64,000 bases of DNA from Oscillospiraceae bacterium (GCA_017432285.1 JAFRJM010000019.1:18291-82290); one strand, 5' to 3'; numbered from the stretch's first letter, positions 1 to 8,024 are shown. Notes: generated by a model not told the origin, from the letters alone. A program made the numbers and translations.

Positions 1-192
1 CAGTGTGACCTGCTGATAGTTATTACGAACGATGTCGGTTCGGGCGGTGACATATATGAGGATGGAACGAATGATTATATCCGTGCAGTCGGTGCGATCA
101 ATTCGGTTTTGGCTTCCCGGGCGGACACAGTCATTGAGATGGTAGCAGGTATACCTATTCTGGTGAAAGGAGAACTCCCGTTATGCAATTGA
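1..192 (+). CDS. cobU: CobU-like adenosylcobinamide kinase/guanylyltransferase, C-terminal part
   Basis: The reading frame is open from the first base and stops at 190-192, so only the last 63 residues are in the window. They contain the CobU C-terminal pattern: a TNDVGSG segment (usually NEVGxG), a YxxxxGxxNxxLAxxAD helix, then AGIPILVKG. CobU phosphorylates adenosylcobinamide and transfers GMP to it in cobalamin nucleotide-loop assembly. The stop overlaps the start of cobS by 10 bases, typical of a translationally coupled operon. The P-loop half lies outside the window, so full function cannot be checked. Confidence 0.75.
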   Translation, partial: QCDLLIVITNDVGSGGDIYEDGTNDYIRAVGAINSVLASRADTVIEMVAGIPILVKGELPLCN

Positions 193-962
193 TCTGGCAT
201 GCGATCGTATCCGCATTTTCAACATTTTCGATCATCCCGACGCCGCGCATCGAATGGAATTCAAAGAGCCTCAGCGGGCTTCTTGGAGCACTGCCGCTCG
301 TCGGAGTGGCGATCGGCGGGATAGGCTATCTGTATTATCTGCTTGCGGGAATGCTGGAACTTCCCGCTATCCTTTCTGCAGCAGCAATGACACTTATACC
401 GATAGGGATATCCGGAGGCATTCATCTGGACGGTTTTACTGATACGGTTGATGCGATCTCCAGTTACGGAGATGCAGAGAAAAAACGGGCGATCCTTAAG
501 GATCCTCACGTCGGTGCTTTTGCTGTTATCGGCATTGCATTCTATTTTCTATTTTATTTCTCTCTCTGTGCTTCGCTGCCATTCACAAGTGATATGGTGA
601 TCCTTCTGGGAGTCACCCATGTGCTTGGCAGAACAGTAGGTGCTCTTGCCAGTTCGCTTATCCCTACATCTACCAAGAAGGGAATGCTTCATGCTTTCCT
701 GGAAGATGCTTCCCGCGGGAATGTATATGCTCTTTTGGTCTGGGCTTTACTTAGTCTGGCGGTAGCTGCATATATTATGCCTATGGCATCAGGCGTTTTC
801 CTGTTGCTATCTGTATGTGTATTTTTCTATGTGAAAGGTCTGGCTCAGAAACAGTTCGGCGGTATGTCCGGCGACATAGCGGGTTTCTGTATCTCTCTTA
901 CTGAGATCGTGCTGTTGCTTGGCCTTGTGCTTTCTGAAAGGGTGGTGACACTGTGGTTCTGA
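183..962 (+). CDS. cobS: Adenosylcobinamide-GDP ribazoletransferase (cobalamin synthase)
   Basis: 259 residues, the normal CobS length. CobS is an integral membrane enzyme that joins adenosylcobinamide-GDP to alpha-ribazole (phosphate), the last condensation in B12 assembly. The family signature GGIHLDGFTDTVDA lies near residues 78-91, followed by KDPHVGAFAV, both typical of the metal- and phosphate-binding loops. The rest is strongly hydrophobic with several membrane segments. It overlaps the upstream cobU-like gene by 10 bases and the next gene by 10 bases, so all four cobalamin genes here are probably one transcript. Confidence 0.95.
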   Translation: MQLIWHAIVSAFSTFSIIPTPRIEWNSKSLSGLLGALPLVGVAIGGIGYLYYLLAGMLELPAILSAAAMTLIPIGISGGIHLDGFTDTVDAISSYGDAEKKRAILKDPHVGAFAVIGIAFYFLFYFSLCASLPFTSDMVILLGVTHVLGRTVGALASSLIPTSTKKGMLHAFLEDASRGNVYALLVWALLSLAVAAYIMPMASGVFLLLSVCVFFYVKGLAQKQFGGMSGDIAGFCISLTEIVLLLGLVLSERVVTLWF

Positions 963-1318
963 TACTTGGGGGCGTAGGTTCAGGAAAGCGGGATTATGCC
1001 CGTTCACTTGGATATACCGATGACGAGATGAGCCGGGATGTCTTTTCTGATGCTCCGGTGCTTATAGAACTGGAAGAAACGGTACGCAGAGCACCTCAGA
1101 AAGCAGAAGCCTTGCTTGAACCTCTGTGCACTAAAGAACTTGTGCTGTGTGCTGAGGTAGGAAGCGGAGTCATTCCGCTGTCAGCTGAGGACCGCCGTTT
1201 CCGTGAAGCGACGGGACGGCTCTGTGTTCAGCTTGCAAAACAGGCGCAGAGCGTAGTGAGGATCGTCTCAGGGATACCGACAGTGATCAAAGGAGAGATG
1301 CCATGCGAGCGTTGCTGA
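953..1318 (+). CDS. Short CobU-like P-loop protein
   Basis: 121 residues from a GTG start. The N-terminus has a CobU-type P-loop (LILGGVGSGKR, residues 3-13), and the C-terminus matches the CobU tail (EVGSGVIPLSAEDRRFREATGR, then SGIPTVIKGE, written here in two parts). CobU proteins are usually 170-190 residues. The middle part with the histidine that carries the guanylyl group is shortened, and no HRxxRP-like motif is visible. It may have kinase activity only, or act with the other cobU-like product upstream of cobS. It overlaps cobS by 10 bases and cobC by 16 bases. Family membership is fairly sure; the activity is inference. Confidence 0.7.
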   Translation: MVLILGGVGSGKRDYARSLGYTDDEMSRDVFSDAPVLIELEETVRRAPQKAEALLEPLCTKELVLCAEVGSGVIPLSAEDRRFREATGRLCVQLAKQAQSVVRIVSGIPTVIKGEMPCERC

Positions 1319-1884
1319 TACGCCATGGAAAGACACAGGGGAATTCAGAACGCCGCTACATTGGCATCACTGATGAACCTCTTAGCGATGTGGGAAGGGC
1401 TGAGGTCGAAAGAGTACGGCCTGACTCATCGTTGAAACTTGTATATGTTTCACCGCTTCTGCGTGCAAGACAGACAGCATCGATTCTGTTTCCCCAGGCG
1501 GAACAGCGTGTGATCCCTGACCTGCGAGAAACGGATTTCGGAGTGTTTGAGGGACGTTCAGCGGATGAAATGTTCGACGACGCTGATTACCGCGAATGGG
1601 TGGACGGAATGTGCCTCGGACCTTGTCCGGGAGGAGAATCCCGCGGAGATGTGACCCGCAGAGCTGTTCCGGCTTTCATCGAGGCTGTTCATGATGCGGA
1701 GGCAGCCGGAGTTGAAGAGGCTGTGTTTGTGACTCACGGAGGCGTGATAATGTCGATTCTGGAGGAACTGGCTGTGCCAAAGCGTGATTATTACGAATAC
1801 CAGTTGAAGAACCTCTGCGGATGGCGGGCTGAATGTACATGGGATGATGATAAACTGGTGCTTAGAGATATCAGGCTGATCTGA
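1303..1884 (+). CDS. cobC: Histidine phosphatase, probable alpha-ribazole phosphatase
   Basis: 193 residues of the histidine phosphatase superfamily. The phosphohistidine motif LIRHGKT is at residues 5-11. LxDxGRAEVER and SPLLRARQTA follow, and the second catalytic histidine is in VTHGGVIM (about residues 143-150). In a cobalamin operon this family member is CobC, which dephosphorylates alpha-ribazole-5'-phosphate or adenosylcobalamin phosphate. The 16-base overlap with the preceding gene supports co-translation. A perfect hairpin follows the stop. The superfamily is certain; the substrate rests on gene context. Confidence 0.88.
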   Translation: MRALLIRHGKTQGNSERRYIGITDEPLSDVGRAEVERVRPDSSLKLVYVSPLLRARQTASILFPQAEQRVIPDLRETDFGVFEGRSADEMFDDADYREWVDGMCLGPCPGGESRGDVTRRAVPAFIEAVHDAEAAGVEEAVFVTHGGVIMSILEELAVPKRDYYEYQLKNLCGWRAECTWDDDKLVLRDIRLI

Positions 1885-1900
1885 CTTATCTATACAAATA

Positions 1901-1936
1901 GAAAAGCGATGTAACTGCTGAGTTACATCGCTTTTC
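1901..1936. terminator. Bidirectional terminator hairpin between cobC and yjjW
   Basis: Perfect 16-bp inverted repeat with a GCTG loop (arms 1901-1916 and 1921-1936). It sits between converging genes. On the minus strand the hairpin is flanked by the A/T-rich run expected of an intrinsic terminator; on the plus strand the U-run is weak. Confidence 0.8.
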
Positions 1937-1949
1937 TGGTATTGCGAAA

Positions 1950-2792
1950 TCACACTACGGTGACATGAATCATTCCGTTATTGCGTGCTGTCTGTTCGAG
2001 GTGTGCCATCCAATCAGGAGATGGTTCTTTTATGGTCTGCCTGTAAGGTTCTCTTACTCCATAATGTCGGTACGAGATTATCCGGTAATGGATGTCTCCT
2101 TTATTCTGGTACTCAGCAAGTGACCTGCTGACATCGTCCACAGTCTTCTCTGAACTGAAATCAGGTGAGCATACAGTACGGACTTCCGTCAACTTCCCCA
2201 GGGAAGCAAGATAGATCGCTTTATCCATAATGCCGGAACCGTCACCACCTATAAGTGAACAGTATTCTTCAGTTTCTGTTGACTTGACATCCAGCATCAC
2301 TCCATCACATGCGTCAAGAAGATCCTGATTGTCCCTGAAATCCATTGACCCGTTGCTGTCTATCAGCGCGGTAAGGCCAAGACCCTTGACTTTACCGAAC
2401 AATTCAATAAGAAATGGTTTGTACAATGTGCATTCTCCGCCGGAAGTAGATATGCCCTTAATAAATGGGGCATTTCTTTTTATGCGTTCAAACACTTCAT
2501 CTGCTGTCATCCATTTGACTCGCGGCGAAGAGAGATGCGGACAGGTTTTAAGACATGTATCGCATTTGCAGCACAGATCTTCATTCCAGACAACTTTTCC
2601 GTCTACGATGGAGAGAGCATGTACGGGACATGTTTCAACACATAGACCGCAGTTCATGCACAGGTTTATCGTTTCCGGGTTGTGGCAGTATGCGCAGTGG
2701 TAGTTACAGCCCTGAAAAAAGACCGCAGTGCGGTTTCCGGGGCCGTCTACAAATGACTGATCTATTATCTTGTTTATCGGTGCTTTAATCAT
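1950..2792 (-). CDS. yjjW: YjjW-type glycyl radical enzyme activase (radical SAM)
   Basis: 280 residues. The radical SAM motif is CNYHCAYC at residues 29-36, just after FVDGPGNRTAVFFQG, the usual start of activases of the PflA group. Two cysteine-rich ferredoxin-like clusters follow (CMNCGLCVETCP near 46-57 and CCKCDTCLKTCP near 74-85). The GGE motif (TSGGECTLY) that contacts the SAM amino group is near 116-124. The role is to abstract a hydrogen from the glycine of the neighbouring YjjI-type enzyme. The ATG overlaps the yjjI stop by four bases (ATGA), so the pair is translationally coupled. The assignment to YjjW comes mainly from its partner. Confidence 0.88.
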   Translation of the reverse strand: MIKAPINKIIDQSFVDGPGNRTAVFFQGCNYHCAYCHNPETINLCMNCGLCVETCPVHALSIVDGKVVWNEDLCCKCDTCLKTCPHLSSPRVKWMTADEVFERIKRNAPFIKGISTSGGECTLYKPFLIELFGKVKGLGLTALIDSNGSMDFRDNQDLLDACDGVMLDVKSTETEEYCSLIGGDGSGIMDKAIYLASLGKLTEVRTVCSPDFSSEKTVDDVSRSLAEYQNKGDIHYRIISYRHYGVREPYRQTIKEPSPDWMAHLEQTARNNGMIHVTVV

Positions 2793-4324
2793 TCAACAGA
2801 ACGTACCTTGCGCTCAAGAGTGTGATGCTCCTGAAGAGTGACATATGCGACGCTGGACATGTCATTGATAGCGGCTTCATTGTTGTCGTGCACCGCCATG
2901 ACTTCGGACTTCTTCACCAGATATCCGGTGACACGGATCAGGTCACTGTCTTCAGCATATGTTGAGATGTAGCGCATTCCGAGTTTGAAAGCGCCTTTGA
3001 AGATATCCAGGATCGCTCCGGGGTTCTTCTTTGCAGTCACTTCGAAGGGGAAGATATCGCCAACACCTGTCTGGAAATAGTGGTGATACAAGGCACACTG
3101 ACGAAGATGGTCATAAAGCGGGATCTCTCTTCCGATTGGGATACGGGTAGCAGGAGTGACACCAGGCTCACCAAGGCCTACCTGTGCATGGAGAAGGAAT
3201 TTATGACCGAATGCAGGAGAGTATTTACTTTCATGCCGATTGACCAGTGCTTCCAGCGCATCCATTACACGAACGCCCATCTGGTTGGCGTCATCTGTTT
3301 CTCCGAAGAGATCCGGCTTACCATCCAGAGCCATAAGGGTATCTACGCATTCCGCCAGTCCGACCATTCCGAATAAGCCTACGAATTTGTCCAGATCGAT
3401 GAGGCCTTCCTTGACCAGCCATGAGCTCTTGAAAAAAGCAGATTTCTCAACGATGAATTCAATAGTAGTTTCCATCTGTCCTGCCATCACTTCGACTGCA
3501 TGAGGAAGAACATTATCAAAGAAATCATCAACGCTCTTTGATGCTCTTGCAGCGTGCCCGAGCTCTAAGCGGTGAAGCAGGAAAGCTCCGCCTCCCAAAG
3601 GAAGTCCGTTGTAGCAGCTGGCGATTGCGTACGGGTAAGGAGCAAAAGCTTTCTTATATTCCGGATCATATGCAAACGCCGGGTTTGCGCTGACGAGCGA
3701 AGTGGAGATGCAATGCTCTGCAAAACTGTCTGGAGTGATATCCGGGTCGTAAAGGAGCGTCATATTGGGAATTGCATTCTGCAGCTCGGCAACAAGATCC
3801 AGGATGATATTTCCGGCACGCGTCTCTTCAGGTCCGAGATTAGCATGAACGAAGCTGTCTCCGAGAGTGCGGTCAAGCTGGATCATGAATCCGCGAAGGA
3901 TCGTGCGGATCTCATCATCAGTCAGACCATCGCAGAAGGGCTCAAACAGTTCTCCGAAGTTTCCGAGATATACCGGGAAGTGGGTCACAGAAGGGGTGTT
4001 ATGGTACATAACTAGAAGATTCGTCACGGCCTCATAAAGATTCTTCGGAGGATCAAGACGGAGGAATTTGCTTCCGTTCTTCATGAATTTGGCGTAGTCG
4101 GGGAGTATATACCGGGCAACATAAGGGATGTGATCCATCTCAATCATCATCTGTTCTTCGTACAGCTTTACGAATTCCTCAGTATAAGGTCCTTCAATGC
4201 ATGGAAGGGTTTTACATGCAACACCTGCAAGCTGCATTACCTGCTGCTCATGTGTTAATGCCGGGTTCTGTACGACATCCATTACAGCCTGGCGGGCTTC
4301 ATCAATATTCTCAAACCAGATCAT
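2789..4324 (-). CDS. yjjI: YjjI-family glycyl radical enzyme
   Basis: 511 residues, close to the usual YjjI length (about 515) and shorter than pyruvate formate-lyase. The C-terminal RVTGYL (near residues 468-473) fits the glycyl radical loop RVxG. A cysteine in AIASCYNGLPLGGGAF (about residues 235-250) is the likely thiyl radical site. The reaction of YjjI is not established as far as I know, so no substrate is given. A good ribosome site (AAGGAG) precedes the ATG. The cognate activase follows with a four-base overlap. Glycyl radical chemistry implies an anaerobic lifestyle. Confidence 0.87.
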   Translation of the reverse strand: MIWFENIDEARQAVMDVVQNPALTHEQQVMQLAGVACKTLPCIEGPYTEEFVKLYEEQMMIEMDHIPYVARYILPDYAKFMKNGSKFLRLDPPKNLYEAVTNLLVMYHNTPSVTHFPVYLGNFGELFEPFCDGLTDDEIRTILRGFMIQLDRTLGDSFVHANLGPEETRAGNIILDLVAELQNAIPNMTLLYDPDITPDSFAEHCISTSLVSANPAFAYDPEYKKAFAPYPYAIASCYNGLPLGGGAFLLHRLELGHAARASKSVDDFFDNVLPHAVEVMAGQMETTIEFIVEKSAFFKSSWLVKEGLIDLDKFVGLFGMVGLAECVDTLMALDGKPDLFGETDDANQMGVRVMDALEALVNRHESKYSPAFGHKFLLHAQVGLGEPGVTPATRIPIGREIPLYDHLRQCALYHHYFQTGVGDIFPFEVTAKKNPGAILDIFKGAFKLGMRYISTYAEDSDLIRVTGYLVKKSEVMAVHDNNEAAINDMSSVAYVTLQEHHTLERKVRSVE

Positions 4325-4377
4325 AGTTTTCTCCTTAGGATATTATCTATCAATAATCTTAACATGACAGATATAAG

Positions 4378-4405
4378 TTAAGAAGTGACACAGGTCACTT
4401 CTTAA
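4378..4405. terminator. Hairpin downstream of cysK
   Basis: Perfect 12-bp inverted repeat with an ACAG loop (arms 4378-4389 and 4394-4405), 18 bases past the cysK stop on the minus strand. The T-run after it is weak, so it may stabilise the 3' end as well as terminate. It also precedes yjjI. Confidence 0.65.
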
Positions 4406-4423
4406 TCTGAAACAGAACATTTA

Positions 4424-5359
4424 TTAATCTTCATTGAAAAGGGGAGTCGAATAATAACGGTCTCCGCTGTCCGGAAGAAGAGCCACGATAGTTTTACCCT
4501 TGTTCTCAGGCTTCTTAGCAAGCACTATAGCAGCATACAGAGCGGCTCCGGAGGATATACCTACAGAGATTCCCTCTTTCTTTGCGAGCAGTTTTGCTGC
4601 GTAAAGAGCGTCATCTATCTCAGCAGGGAATATCTCATCGTATACCTTTGTGTTGAGAACAGAGGGAACAAAGTTTGCGCCGATGCCCTGGATCTTATGG
4701 GGACCTGCGTGTCCTTTGGAAAGAAGTGGAGAATCAGCAGGCTCGATGGCGATGACTTTGATATCCGGTTTTTTCTCTTTGAGATATTCGCCGACACCTG
4801 TTATAGTTCCGCCGGTTCCTATGCCTGCTATGAAGAAATCCACATTTCCGTCAGTATCATTCCAGATCTCAGGTCCGGTAGTCTTTTTATGCATGGCAGG
4901 GTTCGCCGGATTGTCGAATTGTCCGGCAATAATGCTGCCAGGGATCTCCTTCTTAAGCTCTTCAGCCTTGTCGATAGCTCCCTGCATGCCTTTTGCGCCT
5001 TCTGTCAGGACTATTTCTGCACCGTATGCCTTGAGGATATTCCTTCTTTCAACGCTCATAGTTTCAGGCATTGTAAGTATCATTCGGTATCCCTTTCCGG
5101 CAGCGATAGCGGCAAGCCCGATACCGGTATTTCCGCTTGTGGGTTCTATGATAGTTGAACCGGGTTTCAAAAGTCCCTTGGCTTCAGCATCTTCGATCAT
5201 CGCTTTGCCGATCCTGTCTTTGACGCTTCCTGCCGGATTCAAGTATTCAAGTTTTACAAGTATAGTAGCTTCAGCTCCGACCTCTTTTTCAAGATTCGTC
5301 ACTTCCACCAGAGGTGTGTTTCCTATAAGATCCAAGATCCCTTTGTATATTTTTGCCAT
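4424..5359 (-). CDS. cysK: Cysteine synthase A (O-acetylserine sulfhydrylase)
   Basis: 311 residues, the normal CysK length. It is PLP-dependent and makes L-cysteine from O-acetylserine and sulfide in the cytoplasm. The PLP lysine is in NPAGSVKDR (near residues 41-49). The substrate loop is EPTSGNTG (about 72-79), and the PLP phosphate loop is GTGGT (near 177-181). It follows iscU by 26 bases on the same strand, so cysteine supply and Fe-S cluster assembly are probably co-transcribed. A hairpin closes the unit. Confidence 0.95.
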   Translation of the reverse strand: MAKIYKGILDLIGNTPLVEVTNLEKEVGAEATILVKLEYLNPAGSVKDRIGKAMIEDAEAKGLLKPGSTIIEPTSGNTGIGLAAIAAGKGYRMILTMPETMSVERRNILKAYGAEIVLTEGAKGMQGAIDKAEELKKEIPGSIIAGQFDNPANPAMHKKTTGPEIWNDTDGNVDFFIAGIGTGGTITGVGEYLKEKKPDIKVIAIEPADSPLLSKGHAGPHKIQGIGANFVPSVLNTKVYDEIFPAEIDDALYAAKLLAKKEGISVGISSGAALYAAIVLAKKPENKGKTIVALLPDSGDRYYSTPLFNED

Positions 5360-5385
5360 AAATGTATTTCTCCGTTTCTGTTTGA

Positions 5386-5784
5386 TTATTCTTGTACTTC
5401 GGCGTCTTCTTTCGGCAGCTTGCTGTAGTAGTCATTAAGTGCGGACTGAATGGCTTCTTCAGCAAGCACAGAACAGTGCATCTTGTATGCCGGGAGTCCG
5501 TCAAGTGCTTCAGCGACAGCCTTGTTTGTCAGCTGCATGGCTTCTTCGACTGGCTTGCCCTTGATAAGTTCGGTAGCCATTGAGCTGGAAGCAATAGCGC
5601 TTCCGCAGCCGAACGTCTCAAACTTGACGTCTACGATGATTCCGTCCTCGATCTTGAGGTACATCTTCATGATGTCGCCGCATTTTGCGTTACCTACTTC
5701 TCCTATCCCGTTTGCGTCCTCGATCACACCGACGTTGCGTGGATTGCGGAAGTGATCCATAACTTTTTCACTATATAATGCCAT
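5386..5784 (-). CDS. iscU: Fe-S cluster assembly scaffold, IscU/NifU N-terminal type
   Basis: 132 residues when started at MALYSEKVMDHF. A start 14 codons further upstream is possible, but the GAGGAGG ribosome site six bases before 5784 decides for the shorter form. The three scaffold cysteines are visible: GNAKCGD (near residue 36), TFGCGSAIAS (near 62) and HCSVLAEEA (near 106). IscU receives sulfur from IscS and builds [2Fe-2S] clusters. It lies 11 bases after iscS, and its ribosome site overlaps the iscS stop region. Confidence 0.93.
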   Translation of the reverse strand: MALYSEKVMDHFRNPRNVGVIEDANGIGEVGNAKCGDIMKMYLKIEDGIIVDVKFETFGCGSAIASSSMATELIKGKPVEEAMQLTNKAVAEALDGLPAYKMHCSVLAEEAIQSALNDYYSKLPKEDAEVQE

Positions 5785-5795
5785 GATATGCCTCC

Positions 5796-6980
5796 TCAAA
5801 GAATGAATTGTGCTTTGCCGGAGCACAGATCCCGCCAGACAGGGGAGAAGCTCCGCAGATACTCTACAACTTCCTTAACAGATTTGATTATGTAATCTAT
5901 CTGTTCTTCAGTGATATCTTCGCCTACCGTAAGACGGAGGGAACCGTGCGCCACATCATGCACTCTTCCGATTGCCAGAAGAACATGGCTGGGATCAAGT
6001 GATCCGGATGTACATGCACTTCCGGAAGAAGCCGCGATCCCTTTATCATCGAGAAGAAGAAGCAGAGATTCTCCCTCGATACCCTCGAAACAGAAGTTAA
6101 CATTTCCGGGAAGTCTTCTTGTTGCATCGCCGTTGAGCGCGGAGTGGGGGATCCTGCTCAGACCTTCGATCAGTTTATCACGCATGGCTGTCATGACCTT
6201 GGCATTCTCTTCCATATGCTCACTGGCTTCTTTTATTGCTGCAGCCATCGCTGCTATTCCCGGAACATTCTCTGTACCGGCGCGTCTTCCTTGTTCCTGA
6301 GCACCGCCCTCTATGAGGTTGGTGATGCGGATCCCTTTCTTTACATATAGGAATCCCACACCTTTAGGCCCGTGATATTTGTGCGCGGAAGAGGAGAGCA
6401 TGTCAATATTGTCATCTACAACATTTACCGGAACATGACCTATAGCCTGAACAGCGTCGGTGTGGAAGAGAACTTTCTTCTCTCTGCAAACTGCTCCGAT
6501 CTCACGGATGGGCTGGATCGTTCCGATCTCATTGTTAGCGAACATGATCGTGACAAGACACGTATCATCACGGATAGCCGCTTCAACTTCTTCAGGTCTG
6601 ACTATGCCGTTTTCATGAACATCCAAAAGGGTGACTTCAAATCCTTCAGCTTCAAGTCTTTTCAGCGTATGAAGCACTGCGTGATGCTCAAAAGCGGTAG
6701 ATATGATATGTTTTTTGCCGTTTTTCTTTCCTATTTCAGCTCCGATACGGATAGCTTGGTTATCTGCTTCGCTTCCGCCGGATGTGAAGATGATCTCTCT
6801 GGGTTCAGCGCCGATAACAGAAGCTACATCTTCACGAGCTTTCTCTATTATCTCTTTTGCTTCCTGTCCAAGGCTGTACAAACTGGACGGATTGCCGTAC
6901 ATCTCTTTCATGACGGATGTCATTGTTGAGATAGCTGTGTCGCTCATCCTTGTGGTCGCGGCATTATCAGCATAGATCAC
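5796..6980 (-). CDS. iscS: Cysteine desulfurase, IscS/NifS type
   Basis: 394 residues. A PLP enzyme that takes sulfur from cysteine and hands it to the IscU scaffold. It starts with YADNAATT. The PLP lysine is in SSAHKYHGPKG (near residues 198-208). The persulfide cysteine lies in SSGSACTSGSLDPSHV (near 321-336), the class I (IscS) form. First gene of an iscS-iscU-cysK unit whose promoter faces the rrf2 gene. The -35 box is overlapped by a dyad that may bind the Rrf2 protein. Confidence 0.95.
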   Translation of the reverse strand: MIYADNAATTRMSDTAISTMTSVMKEMYGNPSSLYSLGQEAKEIIEKAREDVASVIGAEPREIIFTSGGSEADNQAIRIGAEIGKKNGKKHIISTAFEHHAVLHTLKRLEAEGFEVTLLDVHENGIVRPEEVEAAIRDDTCLVTIMFANNEIGTIQPIREIGAVCREKKVLFHTDAVQAIGHVPVNVVDDNIDMLSSSAHKYHGPKGVGFLYVKKGIRITNLIEGGAQEQGRRAGTENVPGIAAMAAAIKEASEHMEENAKVMTAMRDKLIEGLSRIPHSALNGDATRRLPGNVNFCFEGIEGESLLLLLDDKGIAASSGSACTSGSLDPSHVLLAIGRVHDVAHGSLRLTVGEDITEEQIDYIIKSVKEVVEYLRSFSPVWRDLCSGKAQFIL

Positions 6981-7015
6981 TGTGTTAGACTCCCTTCATT
7001 TTTATTACCTTATAA

Positions 7016-7044
7016 AGTGTATTCTTAATTACCTACCATGTCAA
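7016..7044 (-). promoter_or_regulatory. iscS promoter
   Basis: Read on the minus strand: TTGACA (7044-7039), a 17-base spacer, then TACACT (7021-7016), about 35 bases before the iscS start. A perfect -35 and near-consensus -10 with ideal spacing. The -35 is inside the dyad at 7032-7048. Confidence 0.75.
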
Positions 7045-7048
7045 TAGG
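7032..7048. promoter_or_regulatory. Probable Rrf2 operator over the iscS -35 box
   Basis: Dyad CCTA-N9-TAGG. It covers the iscS -35 box, so a bound regulator would block the polymerase. Its arms match those of the dyad at 7093-7108 beside the regulator's own gene. The link to the Rrf2 protein is inference from position. Confidence 0.55.
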
Positions 7049-7077
7049 CGAATAGTGCAATTAAAGATATAATGTGA

Positions 7078-7108
7078 TATACTCTAGATACGCCTATTAA
7101 CCTATAGG
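7078..7108 (+). promoter_or_regulatory. rrf2 promoter -10 and downstream operator dyad
   Basis: TATACT at 7078-7083 is a likely -10 (another AT-rich candidate TATAAT is at 7068-7073; the -35 is poor). Just downstream is CCTAT-N6-ATAGG at 7093-7108, near positions +4 to +19 of the transcript, where binding would repress. In addition AATAGGCG (7043-7050) and CGCCTATT (7091-7098) form a long-range inverted repeat that links the two sites. Confidence 0.5.
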
Positions 7109-7134
7109 GAAGGTGGGTATATGCAGGAGGCTTA

Positions 7135-7536
7135 ATGATGTTTTCTACAAAAGGACGCTATGCGCTTAGAGTAATGGTAGATCTTGCAGAGCACGCTGAC
7201 GAAGGATATATTCCTCTCAAGGATATCGCTGAGAGGCAGAATATCTCCAAGAAATACCTTGAAGTGATCATGAAGGAGCTTGTCAACGGGAAGCTCGTAA
7301 CCGGTGTCAGTGGAAAAGGCGGAGGCTATAAGCTTATTAAAAGGCCTGAAGAATACAGTGTGGGAGAGATCCTGGAATACTCAGAAGGACCTCTTGCTTC
7401 AGTTGCGTGTCTTGCAAATGATGCGATCCAATGTCCGCGGGCTGCTGTATGTGAAACACTTCCTTTATGGGAGGAATATGACAAAATGACCCATGATTTT
7501 TTCTATGGGAAGAAACTGAGCGACATGATCCGATAA
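7135..7536 (+). CDS. Rrf2-family transcriptional regulator (IscR/CymR-like)
   Basis: 133 residues. It begins MFSTKGRYALRVMVDLA, the typical Rrf2 winged-helix start. IAERQNISKKYLEVIMKEL (near 30-48) is the recognition helix, and GKGGGYKL (near 60-67) the wing. Three cysteines (near residues 93, 101 and 106: ACLAN, QCPRAAVC) sit where IscR carries its [2Fe-2S] ligands, so Fe-S sensing is plausible. Divergent from iscS-iscU-cysK, it is the obvious regulator of that unit, acting as an Fe-S or cysteine sensor. AGGAGG lies four bases before the ATG; a second ATG directly follows. Confidence 0.9.
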   Translation: MMFSTKGRYALRVMVDLAEHADEGYIPLKDIAERQNISKKYLEVIMKELVNGKLVTGVSGKGGGYKLIKRPEEYSVGEILEYSEGPLASVACLANDAIQCPRAAVCETLPLWEEYDKMTHDFFYGKKLSDMIR

Positions 7537-7538
7537 TT

Positions 7539-7952
7539 CTGAAACATATAGACGGTGCTTTTCCGCTGTCCGGGGCATATATAGAACTTATGAAAGAAGG
7601 GTTCTATGAGTTTTCCAATTTCCTTATTGAGACCGCAGACAATACTTCCATCCTTCTGTGGGGAGAGGGAGTAACAGATGATCAGATAGAAAAGGTCAGA
7701 GGGCTGCATCCGGATATCATCCTTATGCAGGTGCCGAGCAATCCTCCTGAGCAGATCGGGAAACTGGTGAGTGTGTGCGGGGCTTCATATGTTATTCCGC
7801 ACCATCATGATACATATTATGGAAAAAAGGATATGGATGCCATGATGAAAGAACTCGGGGAAGCAGTTACGTCTCATTCTCCGGGAACAGTTTTTGTGGA
7901 TCCCGTTCCGGGGAAATGGTATTCATTTTCCAAAATATTGAAAGTAGAATAA
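7539..7952 (+). pseudogene. C-terminal remnant of a metallo-beta-lactamase-fold hydrolase
   Basis: The frame is open directly after the rrf2 stop, but the first ATG is at 7590 (120 residues) and no ribosome site is seen. The translated segment (GAFPLSGAYIELM, then FLIETADNTSILLWGEG, then HPDIILMQVPSN, then YVIPHHHDTYYGKKD) resembles the last third of an MBL-fold hydrolase of the UlaG-like type, ending in the HHHDT metal or active-site loop. The N-terminal HxHxDH region is absent. I read it as a decayed or truncated gene left after a rearrangement; a small expressed protein is the alternative. Confidence 0.5.
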
Positions 7953-7969
7953 TATTATTACAAATATAT

Positions 7970-8006
7970 ACAGGGCTGATGCAAAGAAAATCTGCTTCAG
8001 CCCTGT
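7970..8006. terminator. Bidirectional terminator hairpin
   Basis: 10-bp arms ACAGGGCTGA (7970-7979) and TCAGCCCTGT (7997-8006), with extra pairing inside and a T-rich tail on the plus strand (TTTCTATATATA). It lies between the MBL remnant and the converging esterase gene that ends at 8025. Confidence 0.75.
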
Positions 8007-8024
8007 TTCTATATATAAATAGTA

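Noticed and set aside
4650-5438. 262-codon open frame on the plus strand opposite cysK
   Set aside because: It is a shadow of the well-conserved cysK gene and spans the cysK-iscU junction without a start signal.
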